Of a stretch of DNA of 64,000 bases, positions 10,730 through 23,304 are shown piece after piece; the stretch's first letter is position 1; every line of letters begins with the position of its first letter. The position numbers were made by a program, and so were the translations under genes. This DNA is from Aspidiotus rigidus (taxonomy: Eukaryota; Arthropoda; Insecta; Hemiptera; Diaspididae): NCBI GenBank assembly GCA_035079385.1, contig JAVHKY010000040.1, positions 496,001 to 560,000 of the forward strand, given 5' to 3'. Under the pieces are notes generated by a model, which ran no database searches, had not been told where the DNA came from, and saw only the letters and a list, made by a program, of their open reading frames with translations.

Positions 10730-13630
10730 GTATGTGATTGGCAGAAAATTCGTCGTTACCGCAACTTGCGAGAATAACAGCACGTTTACCGCCACTAGTC
10801 AAAATAACTTCTGAGTTTTCTCTAGTCTGCGTATGAAGACGCGTTTCCGCTGATTCTTTTACTGCGGAAAGAATTTTTCCGTGTACATATAACAAAAAAT
10901 TTATTATCTTCTTTGATAATTTATTTTATGTCAAATGAAACATGATCTTTATTTATGTGGCTACGCCAGAATAATTTTTTTCTTTATAGAGAATAAAATT
11001 TGTTGCGCATGCGCTGCGTACTCAACAAATCTATATTAAAGACTTGGAGGGGGAACTACTGTACACTAGGCTATTTATACTCGTATGCTAAACTACCCAT
11101 TCCCAGAAGAAGAAAAAGACAATGGATCAAAATGACTTAAGGGATGGGAAAGGCACCATATGACATTTGGGACTTGGAAGATTTAGACCTTCATCAAAAC
11201 CTTATGTATACTTAGGAAAAATACCAGTTTAATCACTTCTTCTCCTTCTGCCAATATTGAAATCTAGTACACGAGGCTTAAGATTTTAGGAGAGGCCACC
11301 CTAAGATAGGAGGGGTTCCTGACTTCTTCTCATTCTTGATCTTCTCACAAGAACCACACTAGTTTTACAAAAGTATTCCGTACACGAAAAACTGGTGGAG
11401 ACATGAGACATATACTCTTCACTTTTTTCTAACCATTTAAGTCACGTTTTTTGTTCGTTTATTGACATGTTTCATGTCTTTGAAGCTGGAGCTAAAAGCC
11501 AAATAATTGACAACATCCGAGCACTTCCAGCCTCCTGCGGGCTGCTTGTTTGTTCTATTCTTTTAAATGGGGTGAAGTAAAATAATGTTGCCACTTTCCC
11601 GTTACAACTCCTTTTCAGCAAACAATAATAATTATAGATTTGATAATATCACGGCAACCGATACAAACAGTAGTTATGGGAAAATTTATTGAAATTACTT
11701 GTTATCGATATATCTGTATCACGTTACGTTCGAATAAAAACCAATCATATTACTCGTCCTCTCGTCTTTTTCCGCCTTCAGGTATGAATCTGCATAAAAT
11801 ATTGTTATACTGCTCCATTCCACGAATCAGAACAAATCCGTTATGAATAAAATAAGAGTTATTTATACATTTATAAACGCACGCCCACGTTTCCAAAAAT
11901 GTGAGCTAGTCGCATTGATGGACAGAAACATATTATATTAGGTATACGTAATACGTCCTACCTATGTGAGTAAGAAACAGGGGTGCATACGAAATACCGA
12001 ATTATTTCAGATTCTTCTGATGACTCGTACATCCCATTGTGTAGATAATGGTAGCATTTTAAAATATGAATCATTTCATGTCACTGAGAATTTTGTATTT
12101 AATACGAGAAAGGACAAGATTTAATCTGATACACCTACTGCTTGATAATATACGCGCGAAGATAGTGCATTATTCTGAAGTCGTTCTCTCCTCTCTGTTC
12201 CCCTTTTACGTATTCTGTTAGGTTAGTCCGGGCAAACGTAAGTCTATCTCCTACCATTCCTTTCTTGCTCGTAGTATTTTTTATATTACTTCTCTGAGAA
12301 ACCTTTTCAAAATAGTTGTAGAAAATATAGAACAGATTTTTGGAATACCTGCGATTTTGATGTCATTTCAAAGAACGTTATTAATATTCTTATACGGAGG
12401 GTGTTGGAACATCCTACTTTTCTTTCTTTACCTCGTTAATTCGTATCGATGTTTAGTAACCCATAGAAAAATGCGTAGGGTGAAAAAATATTACAGATAA
12501 TATCGACGAGGTTATACTATAATGATAACGGTTTACCTAGTTGCCAGCTGTTTTGGAAATTGACACGCGAAATCAGCGATCAAAAATAATACATACCTAG
12601 GTATTCGCGTACCTACGTAAGTAAGTATGTATACGTGCGTACGTAAGCTACAATGAAGAAATTAAGTCTTCAACGTGTATTCAGTGTTCTGCTTTTTGAC
12701 GCAAATCTTTTCACACCCGAACGAACGATGATTGGATTACAAATTTGAAGAAGCGAGAGAAAAAAGAAACAAGACGCGTACCTAAAACGAATTATACCGG
12801 TAGTATTTAGTATTACTTACGTCCGAATCAGGAATTACATACTATATTCTAGTTTCGTCGCGTACACGTTTCTTCCACAATAAAAATGTTTTCTTTTCTC
12901 TCTCGCTAATCCCGAATTTTCATATTATTTAGGTACTAGGTAAATTATGTATTTACGAGCATGATGATGCGTATCTGGGTAGGTACCCCGTTTTATTTCT
13001 TCTCTTTTTTTAACTCATGACACACCTTACGATATATTACTATCACTGAAATTCGTCAATTACATGTACCTATTTCAATTAGATATTATGATGCGACCTT
13101 GCAAATCGTGTTAATTGCTCGATTTCGTGGTTTCATCTGAACGGGCGTCGAAAGATCGAAATTTATCGAGTTCCTCCAAACCAAAGGTTCAAGTAACAAA
13201 CGATGTTTTGTATGTAAATTTCTCACATAGGTACCTACTTCTTTCGACACTTCGGAGTTCGCGATTCGTACGCTTGCTGGATTGTCGCAACAAAAACGTT
13301 GAACATTAAGCATACAGCGTGACTATCTATTCACACTTTCAATACCACCTGACTGCCTGCACGACGAATCGTAGTTTCCAAACGTGAGAACATATAACAT
13401 TAGTAACATTATTATGGTCACAATGGAAAAGAGAACGAAACCAAAAACCAAAAAAATAGAAAAAATGAAGAAAAATAAAACTACAACGTCAAGCTTCTTT
13501 GTACCAGGGTTTTGTCTGTAGAATTATTCGTTCTGATTTTTGTGATATAATTTTAAAATATTTTATTTTCATTTTTTCTTTCTAGCTGCAAATGCATTGT
13601 AGGTACTAGTTTTATTATTTTATCACTATT
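10730..13630. other. Non-coding interval
   Basis: About 2.9 kb without a recognisable gene or bounded repeat. A run of 'acgtaagtaagtatgtatac'-type words lies at 12600-12650. The opposed ORFs at 13086-13313 overlap on the two strands and show no domain. Confidence 0.5.
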
Positions 13631-14375
13631 ATTATTAATATAAAGTTCAGTCTTCTGAAAGATCCAGTTCCTTTTATTCTGTCAAGATCTGGAATCCAAA
13701 GGATCTGGATCCAGAAAGATTCGGTTCCTCTTTCCATGTCAAGATCCCGAATTAATACAAAAAGACCCTTACTAACAATCGTCACCCTGTTCTTAGCTTT
13801 GACATAGCGAAAATATTATCGTAATAAGTAACAACAATCATTACAATAATGATAGACAACCGAAGAAATTATGAAGTATAGATAAAAAAGAACAGTCTTT
13901 ATGGTCGAAAAATACACACAATATAATAAGATCGTGATTAGACCCCCTATAATAGAAAACTTCTTCGGAAAACTCATCCTTAATACCGAAGACTGAACGA
14001 TGATTTAAAAAATTCTTTATGAAAATTATAATTTATTCCAAAGTAACAGAAAATGCAAATCCTCAGTGATATGACGCCACAACACATTTTTTGGTGGAAA
14101 TAGTAGGTTTCTATACAAGTTGGAAAAGTAAGCGATTGCGATTCGATCGCTTACTTTTCCAACTTGTATAGAACGCTCTTTTTTCTAATACGAGTACGTG
14201 CGCGAGAAAGCGAAATAGTGAAAAAATGAGATTTTCCCCGCTGTAGGGCAATCACCAGTTTTGCCAACGCTTTTCACTTAAGAAAGAGCGCGCTTTCGAA
14301 GCACGTATTGGGAAAACTTATTTTTTTTTGTGGTTGTGCTTTTAGCTTCCCAAGACAAGAGTCCCAAAAAGGAAG
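13630..14375 (+). repeat. Diverged family C copy
   Basis: Blocks shared with 7663-8328 in the same order include 'gtcaagatctggaatcc', 'gacgccacaacacattttt' (versus 'gacgtcacaacacattttt') and 'caagagtcccaaaaa' at the end. Divergence is high and the boundaries are approximate. It contains the perfect 28-bp hairpin at 14109-14173. Confidence 0.45.
14109..14173. repeat. Perfect 28-bp inverted repeat with a 9-nt loop
   Basis: Arms 14109-14136 and 14146-14173 are exact reverse complements, separated by tgcgattcg. The arms contain the word AAGTTGGAAAAGTAAGCGAT. Nothing in the other family C copies corresponds to it. Confidence 0.95.
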
Positions 14376-15150
14376 ATAGAAAGGTAATTAGGAGATAATA
14401 GATAAAATAATACCTGCAGAATTTTCAAAGATTTTAGGCTGGGCAGAATGGAAAAAGGGTCCTGGGCGAATTGGCTTAATCTGGAAATCGTTATAATATT
14501 GTTTACCATGCTCACCCATTCATGATTTAGATAAACAGAAGAAAAAAAATAGTAGATTACGCAACACGGGCGGGAAATAAGTGATTAACGAAGGCGTGTA
14601 TGCTATTCTAATGAATAGTATTCCGAAATAAAGTTTAGAAAAACTATGCGCTTTATATAAGACCATGAATGTAGAATCTGTGAAATATGGCGCAATGCAG
14701 AATACAATTTAGGATTGAACGTTACATCTTCAAACTGCTGAAAGAGCCCGATGGTAGCGTACGCTCTTCCAGAATCCAGATCATCAGTCCGTGGTTCAAA
14801 TTCCGCTGTTGACCAGAAAAATAAATGAATAAAATAAGGTGGACGATAAGAGAGCGAAGCAAGGATGTACATATAGGGATGTTGATAGAAGAGGCAGAGA
14901 AGCCCCAGTCGGGCCAAATTTATTTTCTGCCTCCAAATACAGTTGCGGAGAAAACTAAAAAATTTTCTGGCATAGCCAAATAAATGAAGATCATGTTTCA
15001 TGTCTTTTATATTTTATCAGTCATCTTGAAATATTTTAGTCTAGGCTTCCACTAGGTCAAGTGTTTGTGAGATATAACTCGTTTGCCCCCTTACCTATCT
15101 TGGCGTCGTATAAGTCTTGTATGAGAAATATTTTGAGGTATCACCTATTG
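14376..15150. other. Non-coding interval
   Basis: A 132-codon minus-strand ORF spans 14603-15001, but it has no recognisable domain. Nothing else is supported. Confidence 0.45.
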
Positions 15151-15151
15151 G

Positions 15152-15460
15152 GTGTTGTATTACAATGATATGAGAAAATTTAAGTCTTCTATGAGAAATA
15201 TGAGGTATCGCCTTTATGAGAAATATTTTGAGATATCACCTTTCGTGGGGCTCACTCGCGGGTTGTATTGGAATGGTATAAGAAAATTCAAGTCTTCTAT
15301 GAAAAATATAAGGTATCGCCTCTATGAGAAATATTTTCAGGTATCACCTGCTGTTGTATTAGAAGGTATGAAAAAATTCAAGTCCTCTATGAGAAATATG
15401 AGGTATCGCCTTTATGAGAAATGTTTTGAGGTATCGACTTTCGAGGGGCTCACTCGCTCC
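15152..15460. repeat. Minisatellite, about 100-bp unit, three copies
   Basis: Three tandem units each begin with TTGTATTA-type sequence and contain 'caagtcttctatga' and 'gaggtatcgcctttatgaga'-type blocks. A partial fourth starts near 15549. Unit length is close to a multiple of three, which leaves a 115-codon ORF (15152-15499) with a repeated YRLYEKYF-type motif. That ORF is most simply a by-product of the repeat. Confidence 0.85.
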
Positions 15461-15569
15461 ACTCGTTCGCCCTCTTTCTTGGTCCCGGTCTTGGTTTAGC
15501 ATAAGTCTGATATAAAATAAAATAATATTTTGGGCTTTCGCCTTTCGCAGTTGTATTAGAATGGTATGA

Positions 15570-15840
15570 GAACACAGACGCACGCGGACGCGGGGTGTAC
15601 TCGCATATTTCTGAATCACATACGGGGTATAGATGTGCACGCGCACGCAGGGTGTACTCGCAAATTTCTAAATCACGCACGGGGTAGAGATGTGCACGCG
15701 CACGCACACACGTACGCGGGGTGCCCTCGCAAATTTTTGAATCGACTATCGGGTAGAGATTTGCACGCGCATGGTCTCTCTTGACGGAGGGGGGGGGGGG
15801 GTGAGGGGGTGTACTCGCGAATTTCAAAATCGGGGTCCGG
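15570..15840. repeat. Minisatellite, about 65-75-bp unit, GC-rich
   Basis: Units contain 'gcacgcgcacgcagggtgta', 'ctcgcaaatttctaaatcac' and 'ggggtagagatgtgcacgcg' variants, three to four times. The array ends in a poly-G tract at 15788-15801. ORFs on both strands here are repeat shadows. Confidence 0.8.
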
Positions 15841-15844
15841 CGAG

Positions 15845-18765
15845 AGAAAAGATATGAAACATGTCAAAAGATCAGTAACGGAAAATAAGAAAGATCAGTT
15901 CAGAAATCGCTTGTTTTCTAAGCGAAAACTGTGGTGTATGCATCCCTCAAATCAGTACTTGATCCTTATTTAAATTTAAAGTTTACTGGAACGTGTATTC
16001 ATCGTTGTCGGTAACACGGTAGGCCCGGTGGCCTCTCGATGTAGCAGCTTCGAATGAAACGGATGTATCGAAATAAAAATTAACAAACTAATGTTTGAGT
16101 TTCTTTTTACGTTTAGGGGTGCCGTGATCCCCCTGGTGCAATGAAGAACCCCCCCCCCCCCCCCTCAAACTTTAATTTCTTATAGGTAGCTAAAAAAAAA
16201 AATTAAAATGTAAGGGCTTCCCCTAAAACAAATGCGAAGAATCATCTTCATGAAAATGGCCTTACGACACCCCTGACTGTATTGATATGATAACTCAGTA
16301 GATGACTTTATAAACACAGTCGTTACAAAAACAAATAAAAGTAGTGTACGTATATTAGGTATCAAGATAATTAATATAGGTATGTAGATCTCTCATCGAG
16401 TCTTCCGAGAAGATGTTTGTTTCCTTACTATTCAACAGCAAATATGAAACCTTTTCTATATTTTTTCAACTCATCGACGAGTACGTACAAAATCCATGCG
16501 AGTATTATAATATAATTATCGGATTAGTACGTTTTATTATAAGTGATTTGTCGATGGGTTTCAAATTCTGCGGAAAATCACGCGAATACGCGTTCCGTTT
16601 GTGTTTTAATCGAGAATGGGTAAGAAATTTCTACGACTTTGAGCGATACGTGGCCTACTGTTCTAATAAGGGTATAAAGTTTATCATAGGTAACGAGCTG
16701 AAAAACATTCAGAGAAGTTTGATGCGGAATAGCAGCAGCGCTCACTGACTTGAAGTTATTTAGCTGGATATCGTGGCGCAGAACATCGACATCGTAGAAA
16801 GCACAGAGCAGTGCATCAACGCCGCGCCGCTCTGGAGACAAGTAATGTACAGCACAGACGAGAAAGAATTGGTTCACACGGCTGTCAAAAATGAAGTCAT
16901 TATTTTCACGTTCAACTCATTAGATGGGACCGCCTTCAATAATGATACATCATTAATCTCTTGCCAAGTCAGTTTTGGCTTTGTTTAAATAGCTGTCCAG
17001 AAGTCTCCGCGCGTTCTTCATTATAGGGTCGAGTGAGTTTTCACGTTTACGAATTTTGCGTTGACGTCCCACCTCCTCACCGATACCGTTGTACTTCCGC
17101 GTGATCTAATTACACTAATCGTTGAGCAAAGTTCGTATGGGTGCACACCTGATGTAAGATTGCACACTATTACTTATGAGTCGCGGAAAAATTGACCAGA
17201 AAATTAAGGACGCGGACGATAGCGCGCGTAATACCCATCCGTAATGAGAAAATAAAACCAGAGTTTTGATGGGATCATACTCTGTGCTGTATGCTCTTCG
17301 AAGACGAGTATAAGTACCGGTACACCCAAGCTGCGAGAAGATTAGTGCATGGAGTGGCATTTCATCGCTTTCGACCGAGCTGTACGACATGTAGGATTAA
17401 GTACGGTTCAATCGGCCCGATTTACGTAACAAAGTGAGAAAGAGAATGAAGAACGTGGGAAGTGGACGGAGGTTTTCAAAACTACTTCAAATTTTCGTTT
17501 AATAACAGCGATAATATACGCATCGTATTTTCTCTTTCCTCGAACTAAATTATTTTACGTAAAATATGTACACGACACATCCGTGTATCTGTATCCAGCA
17601 CGAATACGAGCACACCTCTCAACTCGACTGGACTGAACTCCTGCTCCACGATTTCACATATGAAAAGTATAATATAGAAAAAGAAGTAGACTGCAAGCAA
17701 CTACGATCCCAACTCGTAGACTATATTGGGAAATCTAGTTCGTTTCGTTTCCTCTCTCACTTGCAAGCCTGCACTCGTTTCTCGTCATCTCATTTCTTCT
17801 CTCGGTTCTAATCTATTTCTCAGCGGGGTGTTGATATATTTTTTTTTCTCCTAACCTTCGCCGTCGAAAATTTATTTTGATATTTATACGAATGTACACT
17901 TTGTAAGTCGTGTGTGTAGCAAGAGCGAGGAGCTAAAATAAGAAGAATCCTTTCTCACGACACGTTTGTATATTTAATATTCGGATACATGGCCTTTTAC
18001 GAGCCACTCATATTCGGCGCGCAATCGAGAAGTAATTTTTCATGAGCGAACGGATATCGATACCATAATACGCGCAGAATGGCGCGTCGCGTTACCGAAC
18101 TCAATTTTAATACGACTACGTGGTTTCTCTTGTCAGCTATTATCAGTAATTACGGAAGATTTACGTACGTTGCATAATGATGAGTCTCCATCAATGGCAT
18201 TACAGGCGTATAGTGGTAAGTTTTCAACTTACACTTATTTGTTCGATGATTTATATTCGCTGTTCACGTATCAATTCGAGGGAATTCATAGAACGAAAAA
18301 TATTTGAGTACGCGGCTGCAACGGCAGTAGCCTGCTCCGGAGCTCGAATTCTGAAAATAGCGAAGCTTAAATGCTGTACTACATTAGTTCGACGTAGCTT
18401 AAATCGTGAATTGAAATCAATCCTCTCGAGTTCCTAAATTTTTGTTATTTGACGGATGGTGTCAGCTATGAGTCGAGTGCGTAGTCGATAACGCCATGAC
18501 TATTATCGAGTAGAAAACCATCATCCTTCTACTTACTAACCTGCGTCTTTCTGTATAATTTTAGTCTGTTATCTGTACGTCATAAACATCTATGAAAACA
18601 GAACATACAGCATCTTCGAGTGAATTCGATATGCTTAGCTCAGCAATCTGCAGTACAATGATCGTTATATTGTTCAATACGAAACAGTAATCATTTCTTG
18701 AAGCCTTGCACTGAACTTGTTAGGTATTTACATAATTTTAAGGGAATCTTGGCCAGAGACAAGTC
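15845..18765. other. Interval without a supported gene
   Basis: The longest ORFs (16413-16748, 111 codons; 17115-17390; 18177-18437) have no recognisable domain, and no splice-linked exon chain could be argued. A poly-C tract is at 16149-16164. Base composition is less AT-rich around 16700-17400 than in neighbouring repeats, so an unrecognised host exon cannot be excluded. Confidence 0.4.
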
Positions 18766-19136
18766 AAAAAAACACTCACGCAGTCGCGTGAGTAGTACAC
18801 GACTTTTCGTCTCACAATGCAAAAATCATTGAGAAAGTCACTTCCTCTCTTTAAATTAAATACCAATGACCTGTCAATCATGCCAAATATTTGTAGAATG
18901 AACAATAAAACTCAGTTTGTATATTCCATCACTATGACGACGTCACATCAACTGATAACAGAGTAAAAATAACTATAATTCAATAAGAAAACCTGAATTT
19001 TGCTTTAATTTAGGCTAGAAGTCATATAAAACCTACGAAACGTCTCCAGAAAAACCACTTCCCCTCCCCCTGCCCAAACTGCTACGAAACTAAAACAGTT
19101 GTTTCTGCGATCTTTGCAAATTGATATTTCGACTAC

Positions 19137-19147
19137 TCAATATAATT
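19137..19147. repeat. LINE target-site duplication, left copy
   Basis: TCAATATAATT directly abuts the poly-T (LINE tail on the minus strand). The last one or two Ts could belong to the tail. Confidence 0.9.
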
Positions 19148-19172
19148 TTTTTTTTTTTTTTTTAATACACCC

Positions 19173-19178
19173 TTTATT
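19173..19178 (-). promoter_or_regulatory. LINE polyadenylation signal AATAAA
   Basis: AATAAA on the minus strand lies just ahead of the poly(A) tail encoded at 19163-19148, the expected position for the LINE transcript. Confidence 0.7.
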
Positions 19179-19454
19179 GTGAAAATAATAAAAACAAAAA
19201 AACAAAAAAATAAACAAAATAAAAAATAAAGATGAAAATAAAAAGATAAACATTACAAAACAAGGAAGAGAAAAACAAAATTACAGAAATTTAGAAGGAA
19301 GAGAAAAAAAAAAAAAATACAAAAATACAAAATAATGATAATAAAAAAAAAAAAAAAAAAACAGGGTGTTGGAGGATGGCAACTAGGCCTTACCTCGTTT
19401 AACAAATTAGTTATGAATTATGTCAGTCAAATTGTTATGGATTCCGGAAGATGT

Positions 19455-22400
19455 TTAAGGAAATGAAAGATATGAGAGAAGGTCAATAGCTCGGAGAGGG
19501 GTTGGAAAATTTAAATTCATACATTCTGAATAGAGTTTTTGTCTTAAATTTGGTAATTCTGAGCATTCAAAAAAGTAGTGGTTGATGTCGGCTTTTAAAG
19601 GGTTATCTGGATGGAAGAAGCATGCGTCAGATTCTATGAGATTTATGCGTTTGAGGTGGACAGGGAGACGATTATGTCCGAAGCGAAGACGGCTGATTTT
19701 GACAATGAGAGAACGAGAGATGTCGTGAAATTTCTGATACCAAGGAGATGTCGGAAGAAAGGGTTGCACAAGTAAATAGTGAGAATTTTGATTGTTAAAT
19801 GAATTTGAATAATTTAGAGACCAGTCATCCCGTGTGGAGCGTTTAGTGAGCGAATACAATTCTGACATGGGAAGAAGGTTTGATGAGACCTGAGATAGAC
19901 GTGCTAATTTAGCTTTCTCGTCTGTAAATTCATTGTTAGTAATTCCCGCATGTGCGGGGATCCAGAGGAAATCAATTTTGATGGGGGAGAGAGAATGGAT
20001 TAAGGATATAATTGATAGAGCTAAGGATGGATTTATGCGAAACGGAACGGAAGAAAGAGATTGAAGAGCGGAGAGAGAATCAGAAATTATTAGAAAATGT
20101 CCCATTTGGAAGTTTTGTTTAATATAATAAAGAGCTTGGAAAATGGCCATCTGTTCTGCATGAAAAATGGATGAGAAAGGTGGTAATGCAAGAGAGCAAT
20201 GAAGAAGCATTGAAGGGATCCAGAAGGCCATACCGACGCCTTCATGGTCCTTCGAGCCGTCTGTGAAAATCTGCGTATGTAGAGGAAAGTGTTGTTGGAT
20301 GTACGAATCGAAAAGTTCTTGAGAAGTGAAGTTCGGATTTTTGGGAAGTTTATGAATTTTTATATGTTTAAAAAGTTCCTGAAATGAGAAGGACGAGAGG
20401 TGGTAGGATGGAATATTAATTATGATGTTCTGAAACCGAAAGATAATAATAGCTCTTTTGCACATTAGAGGAAGTCGCCAAAAGACAAATCTCCAATGAT
20501 GAAGGAGGTATGAGATATTCTCAGTGAGTATTGAGTTATGATATGTGATACTACGGATTAGAAATCTGTCAGTTAGATAGTTTCGACGATAATGAAGCGG
20601 TATTATACCAGTTTCTGCGCAGAGAGCTGGAATGGGAGTGGAGTTTAGGGCTCCTATTATAAGACGAATACATTTGTTTTGAAAGATCTCAAGTTTGTTC
20701 AGATGAATTTTGCTAGCGGAACCGTAAAGTGTAGAGCCATAGTCTAGTTTAGAGCGGATTATTGCCTTATAGAATAGTGTTAATATTACTGGGTCACCAC
20801 CCCAACTAGTAGGGGATAGCATTTTTAGGAGGTTTATATAGGGGCCAGCTTTTGAAATGAGCTTGGAAATATGACGATTCCATAGTAATTTGGGGTCAAG
20901 AGTAATGCCAAGATATTCCATGTTCGACACTATAGGAAGTGGGTCATTGTAAATAGTTAGTATTGCATTTGTAGGATTATAGGATTTGAGAGAGAAAACC
21001 ATCGTAGCTGATTTAGCAGAAGAGAAGGTAAGATTCAGCTTTCTTGCGTTAGCGGCAATTTGATTAATAGCACATTGAGTTCGGTTGGCCGCGAGCGAAA
21101 GGTTTTTGTTAGCTGAGAAGAGGACTATGTCGTCAGCAAAAAAAACGGATTTGACTTCGACTATGTTTGGTATGAGAGATAACGCATAGATATTAAAGAG
21201 TGTTGGAGATAATGGAAAACCTTGAGGAAGGCCAAGGAATGAGTTCTGTTGTGAGACTCCGTTGGGAGAGTAATAAAAAATGCGACGGTTAATGAAAAGG
21301 AGATTGATGAATTGTACAAAATGAGCTGGTAAACCAATTTTGATGAGTAATTTTGTTAATGTGGGGATGTGAACGTTTGGGTACGCTGAATCGATATCTA
21401 GAAAAGTGGCAATGAGGTGAGCTTTGTTCACAAAAGCTTTGTGGATTTCGGTCGTTAAAGAACTGACTGCGTCAATCGCACTACGCCCTGAGCGAAAGCC
21501 GTATATGTTGGAAGGTAGGATGGAATTTGATTCCAGCCAATGAATCAATCTTTTGTTTAGAATGGTGTCCACTAATTTGCGGATGCAAGTGGCCAGAGCT
21601 ATAGGTCGAAGTTTGGCAGTGTTCTTTTTGGGGATTCCGATGACCCTGGAATGTCTCCAAATATCTGGAATCAGTGATTGTGTCCATAGAGCGTTAAGAA
21701 TTCTACATAGGATTACCATTGAAGATACGGAAAGATGTTTTAGCATTTTATAAGAAATGCAGTCGGTACCAGGTGCAGTGTTTTCCTTGTTGTGAAGGCT
21801 GTTTGTGAGTTCTTCCAGGAGAAAAGGATGCTCTAACCAATGGGAAGAACACGGAATAGTTTCCTGTGTGGTGACTTCCTCAAAAGAGGGAGGATAAGCT
21901 GGATTGATCGAAGAGAGAAAAGTGTCTGTTTGTTCCCTAGAGGGGGTGCACGAAATAGAGTTGTTAAGCCTGTATCTGAGAGCTTTGGCTTTGTTCCATA
22001 TTTCAGACAGAGGGGTTTCTCTATTAAAAGACAGAGTAAAGGATTGCCAAGAATCTTTACGAGCTTTTTTGAAGGTTTTCTTAGCTAAAGCATTCATTCG
22101 GCGTAGTTTAATATAATTTTGTTCGCTTGGGTCATATTTAAAGACTTGGAGGGCTTTGCGTCGATCTCGAACAGCCGTTTGGCATTGGTTATTCCACCAG
22201 ATAGGTGGGGAACGTTTAATGCTGGAAGTTGTGGTCGGATTTTTGCGTGGAGGAGCCGAATTTTTCAATGCTAAAGTTATGCAAGACGTGAAGGCTTCAT
22301 AAGCTTCAAGAGTTTGAGTCTCAATGTTTGTAATGTTTGTTATATACGATGTAGATAGTGACGAAAATTTAGACCAGTCCAACTCTTTTAGATTAAGGTC

Positions 22401-23138
22401 ATGAAAAATGTTGTGAGAGGTTGATAAATGGAGAGGAGAAGTATCTTGAAGAATGTTTTGGTGTAGCTGAATGAGAGCTGGAAGGTGATCACTACCTGAA
22501 AGATCAGGGATAACTCGCCAGGTGCAAAGCCATGCTGTATTTTGTTTGCAAAGGGTAAGGTCAATAGCTGAGGATGAGTACCGTCCTATTCGAGTATGTT
22601 CACCGGTATTGATTATAGAATAAGTGTTAGAATTGAGTAAGACGTCTTCAAGAAGTTGACCGTTATTGTTGTAGCCGGAATTACCCCAAAGTGGGGAATG
22701 GGTGTTGAAATCACCTGTTATGATGTCCAAATTGTGTTGAACGTCAAGAAGATTTTCTAGTTGTTGAGAAGTGATAGTAGCTGAAGGGGGGATATACACC
22801 CCACCCAATGTAAGAATTCTGCTTTGGAGGTGTACTTGAACAGCGATAAATGATGAAGTAGTATTGTCAATCAAAGGTACAGGATGAGTAATGTGTGCGT
22901 TAGAGTGTAGGTCATTCCGTACCAGAATCATCGATCCACCGTAACCGTCAGGACGGTCGGCTCGATATACCTGGAAATTAGGGATATAGTAATGAGATGT
23001 AGGGTGAAGCCAAGTCTCGGATAATACCAAAACATGTAAATTTTCTTGATGAATGAGATGAAGAATTGATTCTCTGTTGGAACGTGCACTCTTACAATTC
23101 CATTGTAAGATATTGATTACGTCTGTGTGCGCCATCAA
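19455..23138 (-). CDS. LINE ORF2: endonuclease, reverse transcriptase and RNase H polyprotein
   Basis: This intact 1227-residue ORF encodes the enzyme that nicks target DNA and copies the element RNA. The domains in order are as follows. An exonuclease-endonuclease-phosphatase fold at about 9-220 carries QWN (N14), ETW (E41), GDFNTH (141-146) and SDHLP (216-220). A reverse transcriptase at about 470-750 carries FLDIDSAYP (D581, D583), GLPQG and FADD (667-670). A ribonuclease H at about 952-1085 carries D960 (FTDGSKD), E995 (AEQMA), D1020 (SDSLSA) and H1063/D1073 (PAHAG...FTDE). A C-terminal Cys/His cluster follows (C1173, H1176, H1187, C1192). Every catalytic residue I can check is present. 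ATG 23138 is chosen because the endonuclease signature INILQWNC begins a few residues later. It lies 166 nt after the ORF1 stop, so translation probably depends on reinitiation or another unconventional route. Ribonuclease H excludes simple RTE-type LINEs. Confidence 0.95.
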   Translation of the reverse strand: MMAHTDVINILQWNCKSARSNRESILHLIHQENLHVLVLSETWLHPTSHYYIPNFQVYRADRPDGYGGSMILVRNDLHSNAHITHPVPLIDNTTSSFIAVQVHLQSRILTLGGVYIPPSATITSQQLENLLDVQHNLDIITGDFNTHSPLWGNSGYNNNGQLLEDVLLNSNTYSIINTGEHTRIGRYSSSAIDLTLCKQNTAWLCTWRVIPDLSGSDHLPALIQLHQNILQDTSPLHLSTSHNIFHDLNLKELDWSKFSSLSTSYITNITNIETQTLEAYEAFTSCITLALKNSAPPRKNPTTTSSIKRSPPIWWNNQCQTAVRDRRKALQVFKYDPSEQNYIKLRRMNALAKKTFKKARKDSWQSFTLSFNRETPLSEIWNKAKALRYRLNNSISCTPSREQTDTFLSSINPAYPPSFEEVTTQETIPCSSHWLEHPFLLEELTNSLHNKENTAPGTDCISYKMLKHLSVSSMVILCRILNALWTQSLIPDIWRHSRVIGIPKKNTAKLRPIALATCIRKLVDTILNKRLIHWLESNSILPSNIYGFRSGRSAIDAVSSLTTEIHKAFVNKAHLIATFLDIDSAYPNVHIPTLTKLLIKIGLPAHFVQFINLLFINRRIFYYSPNGVSQQNSFLGLPQGFPLSPTLFNIYALSLIPNIVEVKSVFFADDIVLFSANKNLSLAANRTQCAINQIAANARKLNLTFSSAKSATMVFSLKSYNPTNAILTIYNDPLPIVSNMEYLGITLDPKLLWNRHISKLISKAGPYINLLKMLSPTSWGGDPVILTLFYKAIIRSKLDYGSTLYGSASKIHLNKLEIFQNKCIRLIIGALNSTPIPALCAETGIIPLHYRRNYLTDRFLIRSITYHNSILTENISYLLHHWRFVFWRLPLMCKRAIIIFRFQNIIINIPSYHLSSFSFQELFKHIKIHKLPKNPNFTSQELFDSYIQQHFPLHTQIFTDGSKDHEGVGMAFWIPSMLLHCSLALPPFSSIFHAEQMAIFQALYYIKQNFQMGHFLIISDSLSALQSLSSVPFRINPSLALSIISLIHSLSPIKIDFLWIPAHAGITNNEFTDEKAKLARLSQVSSNLLPMSELYSLTKRSTRDDWSLNYSNSFNNQNSHYLLVQPFLPTSPWYQKFHDISRSLIVKISRLRFGHNRLPVHLKRINLIESDACFFHPDNPLKADINHYFFECSELPNLRQKLYSECMNLNFPTPLRAIDLLSYLSFP

Positions 23139-23304
23139 TGATTAGTCATTAGGAGAATTGATGAGACATTAGTGTATAGTAAGAAGCGAAGGATATTTCA
23201 TAGGAAAGGGGGAAGTACAAAAAAATGGGAATCAATACAAACGCAAAACATAAAAATATTAAGAGAATAGAAAATAATTGTAAAAGATTCAACATACTTG
23301 TTTT

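Noticed and set aside
16413..16748. 111-codon plus-strand ORF as a host gene
   Set aside because: No recognisable domain, no flanking splice signals or partner exons that I could argue for, and an overlapping minus-strand ORF of similar length (16578-16877).
21481..22116. Plus- and minus-strand ORFs inside LINE ORF2
   Set aside because: They lie in other frames of an intact 1227-residue ORF and are shadows.
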